This document shows, in pieces, positions 1 through 5,666 of a stretch of DNA of 7,378 nt. Below the pieces are notes generated by a model. The model ran no database searches. It was not told the origin of the DNA and saw only the letters and a program-made list of their open reading frames with translations. Made by a program: the position numbers and the translations under genes. The stretch spans positions 1 through 7,378 of the forward strand of contig JAGVBM010000098.1 of the NCBI GenBank assembly GCA_020059765.1, given 5' to 3'. Within the stretch, counting starts at the first letter, position 1. Every line of letters starts with the position of its first letter. The DNA comes from Bacillota bacterium (GTDB taxonomy: Bacteria > Bacillota > Bacilli > Tumebacillales > Effusibacillaceae).

Positions 1-105
1 GGGCACCATATTTCCTTTGTCAAATTTTTATTGATTGGTTTTCCGTTAATGATTCTCTCAATCATTATTTCTACGATCTACGTCTATCTCCGTTATTTGA
101 TTTGA
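1..105 (+). CDS. C-terminal end of a membrane permease, ArsB/NhaD/SLC13-like (partial)
   Basis: Only the last 34 codons and the TGA stop (103-105) are inside the window. The frame reads a very hydrophobic segment containing GFPLMILSIIIST and ending YVYLRYLI, so it is the last transmembrane helix plus a very short cytosolic tail. A helix opening with ISF..FL..GFPLM and closing with an IYxYLRYL tail is what I remember from C-termini of ArsB/NhaD-type and related ion-transporter (SLC13-like) permeases, which export or exchange small anions or sodium across the cytoplasmic membrane. That family call rests on recall of a short tail, so the substrate cannot be stated. No clear terminator follows; the next gene has its own promoter about 100 bp downstream. 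Confidence 0.6.
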   Translation, partial: GHHISFVKFLLIGFPLMILSIIISTIYVYLRYLI

Positions 106-115
106 TCCCTTAGAG

Positions 116-122
116 TGTCGAA
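116..122 (+). promoter_or_regulatory. Possible Spo0A box (TGTCGAA)
   Basis: Exact match to the core 0A-box TGTCGAA, just 3' of the permease stop codon and 173 bp upstream of the 26-codon gene. It is followed at once by CTTCGAAATTA, whose TCGAAATTA (125-133) recurs at 230-238, where it is again fused to a TGTCGAA. A 7-mer like this is expected about once by chance in a window this size counting both strands, so only position and duplication support it. Confidence 0.25.
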
Positions 123-207
123 CTTCGAAATTATATGGTCGATCTATAAGGGGTTTGCAGTTATAGTTTTGAGCCATTAATCTGTTACAAAAAAAATTAT
201 CGATAAA

Positions 208-237
208 GAAGGAATTTTGAAATAAGGTGTCGAAATT
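208..237 (+). promoter_or_regulatory. Candidate sigma-H-type promoter for the 26-codon gene
   Basis: GAAGGAATT (208-216) fits the Bacillus sigma-H -35 consensus RnAGGAwWW at every position. After a 12-nt spacer, GTCGAAATT (229-237) fits the -10 consensus RnnGAATww with one mismatch (A for T). An A-rich tract (about 188-200) lies directly upstream, where an UP-like element would be. Transcription would begin near 245, giving a leader of about 44 nt before the ATG at 289. The -10 region overlaps a second exact TGTCGAA (228-234), so Spo0A binding there could block or modulate it. I saw no comparably good sigma-A promoter in 106-288. The assignment is inference from consensus. Confidence 0.4.
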
Positions 238-244
238 AGCATTA

Positions 245-256
245 GGTAGATCTACC
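245..256. repeat. Perfect 12-bp palindrome GGTAGATCTACC
   Basis: GGTAGATCTACC is fully self-complementary and sits at the predicted transcription start of the 26-codon gene, between the promoter and the ribosome binding site. As DNA it could be an operator for a dimeric repressor. As RNA it gives only a weak 4-bp hairpin with a GATC loop. No known regulator site is recognised. Confidence 0.4.
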
Positions 257-288
257 CAAATGTTGGCGAGCGAAAGGAGGTTACGAGC

Positions 289-369
289 ATGAAGAACAAT
301 GCTTGGAAAACTCTTGCTTCATTTGCAGCACTGGCGATCGCAATCTTGTACGGAAAACCGTGGCTGTAA
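289..369 (+). CDS. 26-residue single-helix membrane peptide, unknown function
   Basis: A short ORF from ATG (289) to TAA (367-369). It is preceded by AAAGGAGGT (273-281), essentially a full match to the anti-Shine-Dalgarno sequence, 7 nt before the ATG; this is the strongest ribosome binding site in the window. The peptide begins MKNNAWK, has a hydrophobic core LASFAALAIAILY (residues 9-21) and ends GKPWL. It looks like one short membrane-spanning helix bracketed by Lys7 and Lys23 with tryptophans at both interfaces (Trp6, Trp25). There is no cysteine, no signal-peptidase site and no run of a single amino acid. It has a candidate sigma-H promoter upstream and a rho-independent terminator starting 12 nt after the stop, so it appears to be monocistronic. 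I do not recognise the family. It is not an obvious CydX or CydS. It could be a small regulator or subunit of a membrane complex, a toxin-like peptide, or a leader peptide controlling read-through into the kinase gene. The translation signals are firm; the function is unknown. Confidence 0.7.
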   Translation: MKNNAWKTLASFAALAIAILYGKPWL

Positions 370-380
370 GAATCAATCCG

Positions 381-408
381 AAGGACTGGGATATCCCAGT
401 TCTTTTTT
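381..408 (+). terminator. Rho-independent terminator after the 26-codon gene
   Basis: AAGGACTGGG (381-390), loop ATAT (391-394) and CCCAGTTCTT (395-404) form a 10-bp stem with one G-U pair. The T-run TTTTTT (403-408) follows. It lies 12 nt beyond the small gene's stop codon and upstream of the kinase promoter, so it separates the two units. Confidence 0.9.
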
Positions 409-411
409 CTG

Positions 412-440
412 TTTACTACATTTATTGGAATGAGTATAGT
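412..440 (+). promoter_or_regulatory. Candidate sigma-A promoter of the histidine kinase gene
   Basis: TTTACT (412-417, 4/6 to TTGACA) and TATAGT (435-440, 5/6 to TATAAT) are separated by an ideal 17 bp, just after the terminator. Transcription would start near 447. That would cut into the AAAGGA (444-449) that could otherwise serve a TTG start at 462, so it favours the ATG at 495. Confidence 0.5.
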
Positions 441-494
441 GGTAAAGGACTGTAAAATAAGTTGATCAACTATTGTCAATCGGATGTGAGACCA

Positions 495-2615
495 ATGAGA
501 GATCTGAATGGGTATACTCTGTCTTTGTTCTTTGTTGGGGCATACGCTTTTGCAAGTACGTTATTCCAATTAGGTTCAATCGATCATTGGTTTCCCATCC
601 TGCTCATTATCATGTTGATCGTGATACTGGATTACTTTCCGATTAAACTTCCCAGCGGAGACGAGTATACTGCCGGCACAATCGGAAGTTTGCTGCTGAT
701 GCTGGACTTTGGTCTGACGGTCGGTTTGTTTTCGATCATCATGAGTCTGTTTTTGCTGTCCATAAAAAAATATCGCTCATTTGGACAGATGAATTGGGTT
801 CGTTACTTTGCCACTTTGGGCATGTACTTTATTTGCTCGTTGCTAGCCTGGAAGGTATTTGAGACTTTCGATCATGTCAATTTGTTTTTGCAAGTTTTCT
901 TGACGACTGCAATGTTTGAGATTTCGAACCATTTTCTGTTGATGGGAATCAAGAAGACTTTGTTTGGAGTCTCGTTATCCGATAATTTTTGGCCCAAGAT
1001 GTGGGAGCTAGTGATTCCTGTGCTGATTGCAACGCTGGTGATTTCTCGTTTCCTGGTGGTTGAAGATGCGTCCAATTTGATGAACGATGTGGTTTATACC
1101 GGATTTTTCTTGCTGGTGATCATCTTTTTTTCAAATGAATTCAGCAAGGACATCACCAAGCGAAAACGAATCGAGGAAGAACTTCGATCAACGAAAGAAC
1201 AATTGGAATCCTTCATCAACCAGACCGCCGATGCAATAGCGATTCTGGATCTGAACGGTCAAGTAATGCGGGTGAACCATGCATTTGAAGCCACCTACGG
1301 GTGGACATCAGAAGAAGTGCTGGGCAAGCATATTCCGTTGTTTACGGAGAAGGAAATTCAAAATGTAAAAAGTCGCCTGTCACGAGGTGAACCAATTATC
1401 GGATTTGAATTGGTTCGACAGCGAAAAGACGGTGCATCTGTCTATATCAGTCTCACGTTATCTTTGATACGCGATGCAAAGGGAGAGGTTACAGCAATTG
1501 CGGGGATTGCAAGAGACATTACGAGAAGTAAGCTGGCGGAAGAAGCGCTCCGGGAAAGTGAAGCCAAATATCGACTCATTGCCGAAAACATGAGTGACAT
1601 TATTGGAGTGTTGGGAACAGATGGGAAGATCAAGTACATCTCCCCCTCCTATCAAGCAGTGCTGGGTACCCCTCCTCCGTTTGCCGAAACGGAGTTCAAT
1701 CGCATACATCCCGAGGATCGTCCCCGAGTCAGATTATCATTCTTTGAAATGATGAAGACCAAAACTGCCTGTCAGATCGAATGCCGATATCGGCATTTCA
1801 ATGAGAACTGGATCATGCTGGACACATACTTGTCGCCGGTGCTTGGAGATCATGATCAAGTCGAACAAGTTGTATTTGTGGTCCGTGATATTACGGAACG
1901 AAAAATGGCTGAAGAATTGTTGCGAAAATCGGACAAGCTATCGATTGTAGGACAATTAGCGGCAGGAGTGGCTCATGAAATTCGCAATCCGCTAACCGCA
2001 ATTCGCGGTTTTACCCAATTGTTGCAAACGGGAAAGATGAAAGAGGAATACATCTCGATTATGTTGTCCGAATTGGATCGTATCGAATTGATTGTCAATG
2101 AGTTCCTGCTTTTGGCGAAACCGCAGGCGGTCATTTACCAGCAACGGGATGTCCGTACGTTGTTGTGGAATATTGTCGCGTTGTTGGAAGCCCAAGCGAT
2201 TATGAACAACATTCAGATCAAAACCAAGTTTCAGGATCACGTACCACTGATCAACTGTGAGGAAAACCAACTGAAGCAAGTGTTTATTAACGTGTTGAAG
2301 AATGCGATTGAAGCAATGTCAACGGGAGGCACGATTGACATTCAAGTGCTTAATGAGGCTGCGGGCGAAGTATTGATCCGATTCGTTGACGAAGGGAACG
2401 GAATCCCGGAAGAACGAATCTCACGGCTCGGAGAACCCTTTTATACAACAAAGGAAAAGGGCACTGGGTTAGGATTGATGATCAGTTACAAGATCATTCA
2501 GGAACATCAAGGACAAATTCAGATAATCAGCCAAATAAATCGAGGAACCGTTGTCGAGATTCGATTGCCAGTTGCCGAACGGGAAGTGATGTATAAACGT
2601 GAACTCGGTTACTGA
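495..2615 (+). CDS. Membrane-bound PAS-PAS sensor histidine kinase, sporulation-kinase-like
   Basis: A 706-residue sensor kinase in the cytoplasmic membrane that would autophosphorylate on histidine and pass phosphate to a response regulator. In order: about six membrane helices (residues 6-215); a linker; PAS1 with PAC tail (about 229-344, ending GIARDITRSKLAEEAL); PAS2 (about 354-472, ending VVRDITERKMAEELL); then HisKA with H box AAGVAHEIRNPLTAIRGF, His494 being the phosphorylation site. The ATPase domain shows the N box (NVLKNAIEA, Asn603), G1 box DEGNGIP (Asp632), F-box region EPFYTTKEKG and G2 box GTGLGL (656-661). All catalytic residues are present. The H box closely matches Bacillus KinA-type kinases that feed Spo0F/Spo0A, and there is no neighbouring response regulator, as is usual for those. 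The signal is unknown; PAS domains may sense redox state, ligands or energy. Start: ATG 495 has GGATGTGA (482-489) 5 nt upstream and fits the promoter. The frame also opens at TTG 462 (717 residues). The partner assignment is inference. Confidence 0.9.
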   Translation: MRDLNGYTLSLFFVGAYAFASTLFQLGSIDHWFPILLIIMLIVILDYFPIKLPSGDEYTAGTIGSLLLMLDFGLTVGLFSIIMSLFLLSIKKYRSFGQMNWVRYFATLGMYFICSLLAWKVFETFDHVNLFLQVFLTTAMFEISNHFLLMGIKKTLFGVSLSDNFWPKMWELVIPVLIATLVISRFLVVEDASNLMNDVVYTGFFLLVIIFFSNEFSKDITKRKRIEEELRSTKEQLESFINQTADAIAILDLNGQVMRVNHAFEATYGWTSEEVLGKHIPLFTEKEIQNVKSRLSRGEPIIGFELVRQRKDGASVYISLTLSLIRDAKGEVTAIAGIARDITRSKLAEEALRESEAKYRLIAENMSDIIGVLGTDGKIKYISPSYQAVLGTPPPFAETEFNRIHPEDRPRVRLSFFEMMKTKTACQIECRYRHFNENWIMLDTYLSPVLGDHDQVEQVVFVVRDITERKMAEELLRKSDKLSIVGQLAAGVAHEIRNPLTAIRGFTQLLQTGKMKEEYISIMLSELDRIELIVNEFLLLAKPQAVIYQQRDVRTLLWNIVALLEAQAIMNNIQIKTKFQDHVPLINCEENQLKQVFINVLKNAIEAMSTGGTIDIQVLNEAAGEVLIRFVDEGNGIPEERISRLGEPFYTTKEKGTGLGLMISYKIIQEHQGQIQIISQINRGTVVEIRLPVAEREVMYKRELGY

Positions 2616-2688
2616 AATTCTTTCGAAAGTGTAGTACTCTTCTTGAATGTATCAAATCTAATTGGCAAACAAGAAAGAGGTCTAATCC

Positions 2689-3018
2689 ATGCAGCAGCTA
2701 AACAATGTTGAGGAACTGGAAGAATTTATTGCAACTCAACCTTTTGCCTTTTTGTATGTGTCGCAACCTACGTGCAGCGTTTGTCAGGCGCTTTTGCCGA
2801 AGATCAAAGCCATGTTGGAGCAATTTCCAAACCTGCAAAGTGCGTATGTGGACACGAGTCTGATCACGGAAGTGGTTGGCAAATTTTCCGTATTCACGAT
2901 TCCCGTCTTACTTTTGTTTATCGATGGCAAAGAGGTCATGCGTAAGGCTCGATATTTGTCTGTCGATGACGTGGAAGCGACTATTGCGAAATATAATGAA
3001 TTCTTAATGGAAGCTTGA
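2689..3018 (+). CDS. Thioredoxin-like protein with CSVC motif
   Basis: A 109-residue thioredoxin-fold protein, the usual size for a single domain. It has the N-terminal helix, a beta strand FAFLYVSQPTCSVCQ with the redox pair Cys29/Cys32, a central YVDTS strand and the cis-proline strand FTIPVLLLF (Pro72), followed by IDGKEV and a C-terminal helix. The active site CSVC differs from the CGPC of classical thioredoxin, so redox potential and partners probably differ. It resembles the small cytosolic thioredoxin-like proteins of Bacilli (YtpP/YdbP type), and no signal peptide or membrane segment is visible. It would reduce or shuttle disulphides in cytosolic proteins. The start is ATG 2689 with AAAGAGG (2674-2680) 8 nt upstream. 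It lies 73 bp after the kinase with no clear terminator between, so co-transcription is possible. It ends convergent with cydB. A specific substrate cannot be inferred. Confidence 0.85.
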   Translation: MQQLNNVEELEEFIATQPFAFLYVSQPTCSVCQALLPKIKAMLEQFPNLQSAYVDTSLITEVVGKFSVFTIPVLLLFIDGKEVMRKARYLSVDDVEATIAKYNEFLMEA

Positions 3019-3022
3019 TTGG

Positions 3023-3055
3023 AAACGGGAGCGGGTTAGTCACCCCCTCCCATTT
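3023..3055. terminator. Bidirectional terminator-like hairpin between the thioredoxin-like gene and cydB
   Basis: GGGAG (3027-3031), C, GGGT (3033-3036), loop TAGTC (3037-3041), ACCC (3042-3045), C, CTCCC (3047-3051) form a GC-rich stem of nine pairs with one C-C mismatch. AAA (3023-3025) can pair with TTT (3053-3055) beyond another mismatch. The flanks are TTTGCTTT on the plus strand and TTTCC on the minus strand, so the U-tracts are short. The cydB stop codon (TAA, 3038-3036) lies at the top of the hairpin, so the stem encodes the Gly-Gly-Gly-Asp tail of CydB. It probably serves both convergent units. Confidence 0.6.
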
Positions 3056-4082
3056 GCTTTAAATATCGGGTGTCTTTCATGAAGATTCGCCAGAAATAAA
3101 CAAACCCGGGGACGAGAACCGCAAAACTGACCATATAGGACCAAAAAAGGGCACGGAACGTATCCGGATGGGTAAAGCCCGATTCGATCGTGACAAAGGG
3201 GTATACGATATAGGGCAGATGTGCTTTGCCATAAGCGGCGCTGGCGAATAAATATTGAATTACAATGCCGATGACCGCGAACCGTGGTCGGCCATCTATG
3301 GATAGGTCTTTGTTGGCGGATTTCCAAAAGAGGGCGGAGTACCCGACTAGAAAAAAGAGAACGGATAAGAGCAGCCAGCCCCAGTTTTTTATGATGTTCG
3401 TGTACAACCAACCTGCTTCTCTATATATGGCCAATATGAGGAGGAAGGCAAACAATAAATTTAGAGGTCCTCCGATAACGGCGTCACGTCGATATATCTT
3501 ATAAGCTTCCGGTTGGCCGGACACATGAGAATAGTCGGCAAGCAGCAAGGAGGACAAGAAGAGCGTGCTGCTGACCGCAAATGCAATAAATGCATAAGCG
3601 CTCCAACTGACCAATAAACGTGCAAATTTTAATCGTTCCACCCCGTCCACTATTTCAATGAAGTTTCCATGGGTGATTGGAAGCACAAGGATCAACAAAG
3701 CGGGAACAAGCAGCCCGCTGATTCCAGATACCATAATCAGGGTATTCTTGTATTTCGCCGCAGAATGGGAAAAGACGAGAAACGCACTGCGGATTGTGAT
3801 CAACAGGAGAATCAGACTGGCCGGCAACAGCAAGACCGTTCCCAACGTATATGTGGCTCCGGGAAAGAAATTGAACAGTCCCACAACTACCATGACAATA
3901 AATACGTTTGTAATTTCCCATGAAGGGGACAAATAACGATTCGCTATATTGGTTGCTTTTGATCTTTTATGCTTGATATATTTCATCGACCAATAACCAG
4001 CCCCAAAATCAATGGAACCAGCAATGGAATAGACGAATACGAACATCCAGATCATGCTGATGGCTATAATGGTATCTGACAT
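3036..4082 (-). CDS. cydB: Cytochrome bd ubiquinol/menaquinol oxidase subunit II
   Basis: Subunit II of cytochrome bd, the haem-free membrane partner of CydA; together they oxidise quinol and reduce oxygen to water with high affinity. The 348-residue protein is hydrophobic along its whole length with about eight or nine helices. Visible family features are the first-helix motif AGSIDFGAGYWS (Asp25, aligning with E. coli Asp29), Trp55 in SPSWEITNVF, and the late segment AAYGKAHLPYIVYP...ESGFTHPDTF. It resembles the Bacillus YthB type more than E. coli CydB. Start: the frame opens at TTG 4088, but that is only 2 nt from AAGGGAG (4097-4091), whereas ATG 4082 is 8 nt away and is chosen. The ribosome binding site overlaps the cydA stop codon (TAAGGGAG), so translation is probably coupled. 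The polar MGGGD end is encoded by the terminator hairpin. No cydC/cydD follows; the next gene is convergent. Confidence 0.93.
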   Translation of the reverse strand: MSDTIIAISMIWMFVFVYSIAGSIDFGAGYWSMKYIKHKRSKATNIANRYLSPSWEITNVFIVMVVVGLFNFFPGATYTLGTVLLLPASLILLLITIRSAFLVFSHSAAKYKNTLIMVSGISGLLVPALLILVLPITHGNFIEIVDGVERLKFARLLVSWSAYAFIAFAVSSTLFLSSLLLADYSHVSGQPEAYKIYRRDAVIGGPLNLLFAFLLILAIYREAGWLYTNIIKNWGWLLLSVLFFLVGYSALFWKSANKDLSIDGRPRFAVIGIVIQYLFASAAYGKAHLPYIVYPFVTIESGFTHPDTFRALFWSYMVSFAVLVPGFVYFWRIFMKDTRYLKQMGGGD

Positions 4083-4095
4083 TGTCAAAACTCCC

Positions 4096-5436
4096 TTACG
4101 AAAGATCTATAGTGTCGGGCCCATATTCAAGATGCAACGGATGACGTTTAAAGTAGTAACGCAACACTAAGACAGTAACTATAGCAAGAAACAAATACGC
4201 TCCGGCAAACAGAACAAACAGCATTCCGATATTGCCGGTTTTAGTGGCCGACTCTGCGGTGGTCATGACTCTGTAAATTACCCATGGTTGTCGTCCAGTG
4301 CACGAAAAAATCCAGCCGAATTCAATGCTTAGGAGAGACAAGGGACCGGACGCGACGAACATCCAGAGAAGCCAACGGGGAAATGATCTCTTCCGGGTAA
4401 CGAAATTCCAAATAAAACCGATAAGAGATAAAACAATCAACAGAATTCCGATACCGACCATCGAGTTGAACAACGTATGGATAAACAGGGGTGGCCATTC
4501 ATTTTTTGGAAAATCATTCAGTCCGGTCACCACCTCATCAAAACGATTGGCCGCTAAAAAACTTAATAATCCCGGTATCTCAATGCCATATTTGACCGTT
4601 TGCGATACCGGATCAGTATAACCACCTATTGTGAGCGGCGCATTAGGCTGAGTCTTGAACAGTCCTTCGGCAGCGGCCAATTTTTCCGGTTGATATTTGT
4701 GTAATTCTTGAGCCGATGTGTGTCCGTTGAATGCAGTCATGATCGAGAAAATGCCCCCAATTACAAGAGATAACGCGAGGGCTTTTCGATGCAAGGATTG
4801 TTCCTGACCAGTTAGTTTCTTTTTCAACAATTTTACGGCGGAAACAGAAGCAATCACGAATGCTCCAGTCATAAAAGCCGAATATACAACATGTTCCGCA
4901 GTAACAAGGAAACCTGGATTGAAAAACGCTGCCCAAGGATCTACGTCTACCACTTTACCGGATTCCATTCGGAAACCTGCCGGTGTTCCTTCAAAGGCAT
5001 GAACGTTTGTAATCAAAATCGCCGATGCGGCTGCGCCGACCGCAACAAGGGACAAGCTGACAATACGCATGAAAGGCGACAATCGATCCGCCGCATAGAC
5101 GTAGATGGACATAAACAATGACTCAAGAAAAAAGGCAAAAATCTCAATTTGAAAGGGCAGGGCAATGACCTTCCCAACCACTTCCATGAATCCCGGCCAT
5201 AATAGGGACAATTGAACACCAGCTATGGTGCCTGACGGAATCCCCACTCCCAGCAATACAGCGAAAGCTTTAGTCCAACGTTTCGCCATAATCTGATACT
5301 CCTGATCCTTTGTTTTGTGAAAGAACAATTCAGCAGCCAGAATCATCAAAGGGATTCCCACACCCAAAGTTGCGAAGATGACATGAAAACCCATAGTAGT
5401 TCCAAATAAAACTCGTGCCATCAGAATATCATTCAC
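4096..5436 (-). CDS. cydA: Cytochrome bd ubiquinol/menaquinol oxidase subunit I
   Basis: The catalytic subunit carrying haems b558, b595 and d. It is 446 residues from the GTG at 5436. Family residues are visible: His18 (GFHVIFATLGVG, haem ligand), Glu98 and Glu105 (PFQIEIFAFFLES, haem/proton pathway), His182 (TAEHVVYSAF, b558 ligand), the Q-loop QPEKLAAAEG with Lys252 and Glu257, Met326 (FNSMVGIG, b558 ligand) and the signature GRQPW (381-385). The Q-loop is of the short type. Where E. coli has FRIMVGLG, this protein has FNSMVGIG, so the Arg391 position appears to be Asn. Overall it resembles Bacillus YthA. Start: the frame opens at GTG 5454, but that codon lies inside the GGAGGT (5452-5447) ribosome binding site. 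GTG 5436, 10 nt downstream, gives MNDILMARVLF, the usual CydA beginning. It is the first gene of cydAB, divergent from moaA. No convincing sigma-A promoter or Rex site was found upstream. Confidence 0.95.
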   Translation of the reverse strand: MNDILMARVLFGTTMGFHVIFATLGVGIPLMILAAELFFHKTKDQEYQIMAKRWTKAFAVLLGVGIPSGTIAGVQLSLLWPGFMEVVGKVIALPFQIEIFAFFLESLFMSIYVYAADRLSPFMRIVSLSLVAVGAAASAILITNVHAFEGTPAGFRMESGKVVDVDPWAAFFNPGFLVTAEHVVYSAFMTGAFVIASVSAVKLLKKKLTGQEQSLHRKALALSLVIGGIFSIMTAFNGHTSAQELHKYQPEKLAAAEGLFKTQPNAPLTIGGYTDPVSQTVKYGIEIPGLLSFLAANRFDEVVTGLNDFPKNEWPPLFIHTLFNSMVGIGILLIVLSLIGFIWNFVTRKRSFPRWLLWMFVASGPLSLLSIEFGWIFSCTGRQPWVIYRVMTTAESATKTGNIGMLFVLFAGAYLFLAIVTVLVLRYYFKRHPLHLEYGPDTIDLS

Positions 5437-5505
5437 GACATCAATTACCTCCACATTCCAAGATGTGTAATTGTTTCCTTATTCTCTGCACAGATTGGAC
5501 ATTTA

Positions 5506-5512
5506 TTCGACA
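5506..5512 (-). promoter_or_regulatory. Possible Spo0A box upstream of cydA (TGTCGAA on minus strand)
   Basis: TTCGACA on the plus strand reads ATTGTCGAATAAA on the minus strand, with an exact TGTCGAA core. It is 70 bp before the cydA start and about 80 bp before the predicted moaA transcription start. It is the third intergenic copy of this 7-mer; at least two more occur inside coding sequence (near 1416 and 6443), so chance is a real alternative. Confidence 0.2.
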
Positions 5513-5556
5513 ATCGGAACCGTTATGAAAAAATCAAGAGGTGCCGAAATTTTTTC

Positions 5557-5585
5557 TTGGTTGTCTGCCGATTCCTCTTTATAAT
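5557..5585 (+). promoter_or_regulatory. Sigma-A promoter of moaA
   Basis: A perfect TATAAT (5580-5585) with TTGGTT (5557-5562, 3/6) 17 bp upstream. Transcription should start near 5592, leaving a leader of about 75 nt before the ATG at 5667. I saw no riboswitch-like fold in that leader. The promoter lies inside the longest open frame (from 5541), which rules out the long form of MoaA. Confidence 0.65.
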
Positions 5586-5666
5586 ACAGATACCGACATA
5601 ATATTTACTCTAAATTACTTCTCGTGTTGTTTTCTGCCGGAAAACATAAAAAAAGGGATGAGGTCA

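Noticed and set aside
107..152. CCCTTA (107-112) pairing with TAAGGG (147-152) as terminator of the permease gene
   Set aside because: Only six pairs around a 34-nt interior with no stable inner stem and no T-run.
252..479. 75-codon minus-strand frame across the small gene and terminator
   Set aside because: It runs antisense through the terminator and the well-signalled 26-codon gene, has no ribosome binding site, and its sequence resembles no protein.
2617..2630. CTTTCGAAAG palindrome after the kinase as a terminator
   Set aside because: The stem has no proper loop and no T-run, so the kinase and thioredoxin-like genes may be co-transcribed.
5535..5560. CAAGA / TCTTG inverted repeat in the cydA-moaA gap as a minus-strand terminator
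   Set aside because: Five pairs with a long loop, and no upstream minus-strand gene there to terminate.
5525..5584. 19-codon ORF (ATG 5525, beginning MKKSRGAEIF) between cydA and moaA
   Set aside because: There is no convincing ribosome binding site, and it ends inside the moaA -10 element, so it cannot be on the moaA transcript.
5592..5666. Moco riboswitch in the moaA leader
   Set aside because: The leader is short and AT-rich with no multi-stem structure visible; known Moco motifs are longer and more structured.
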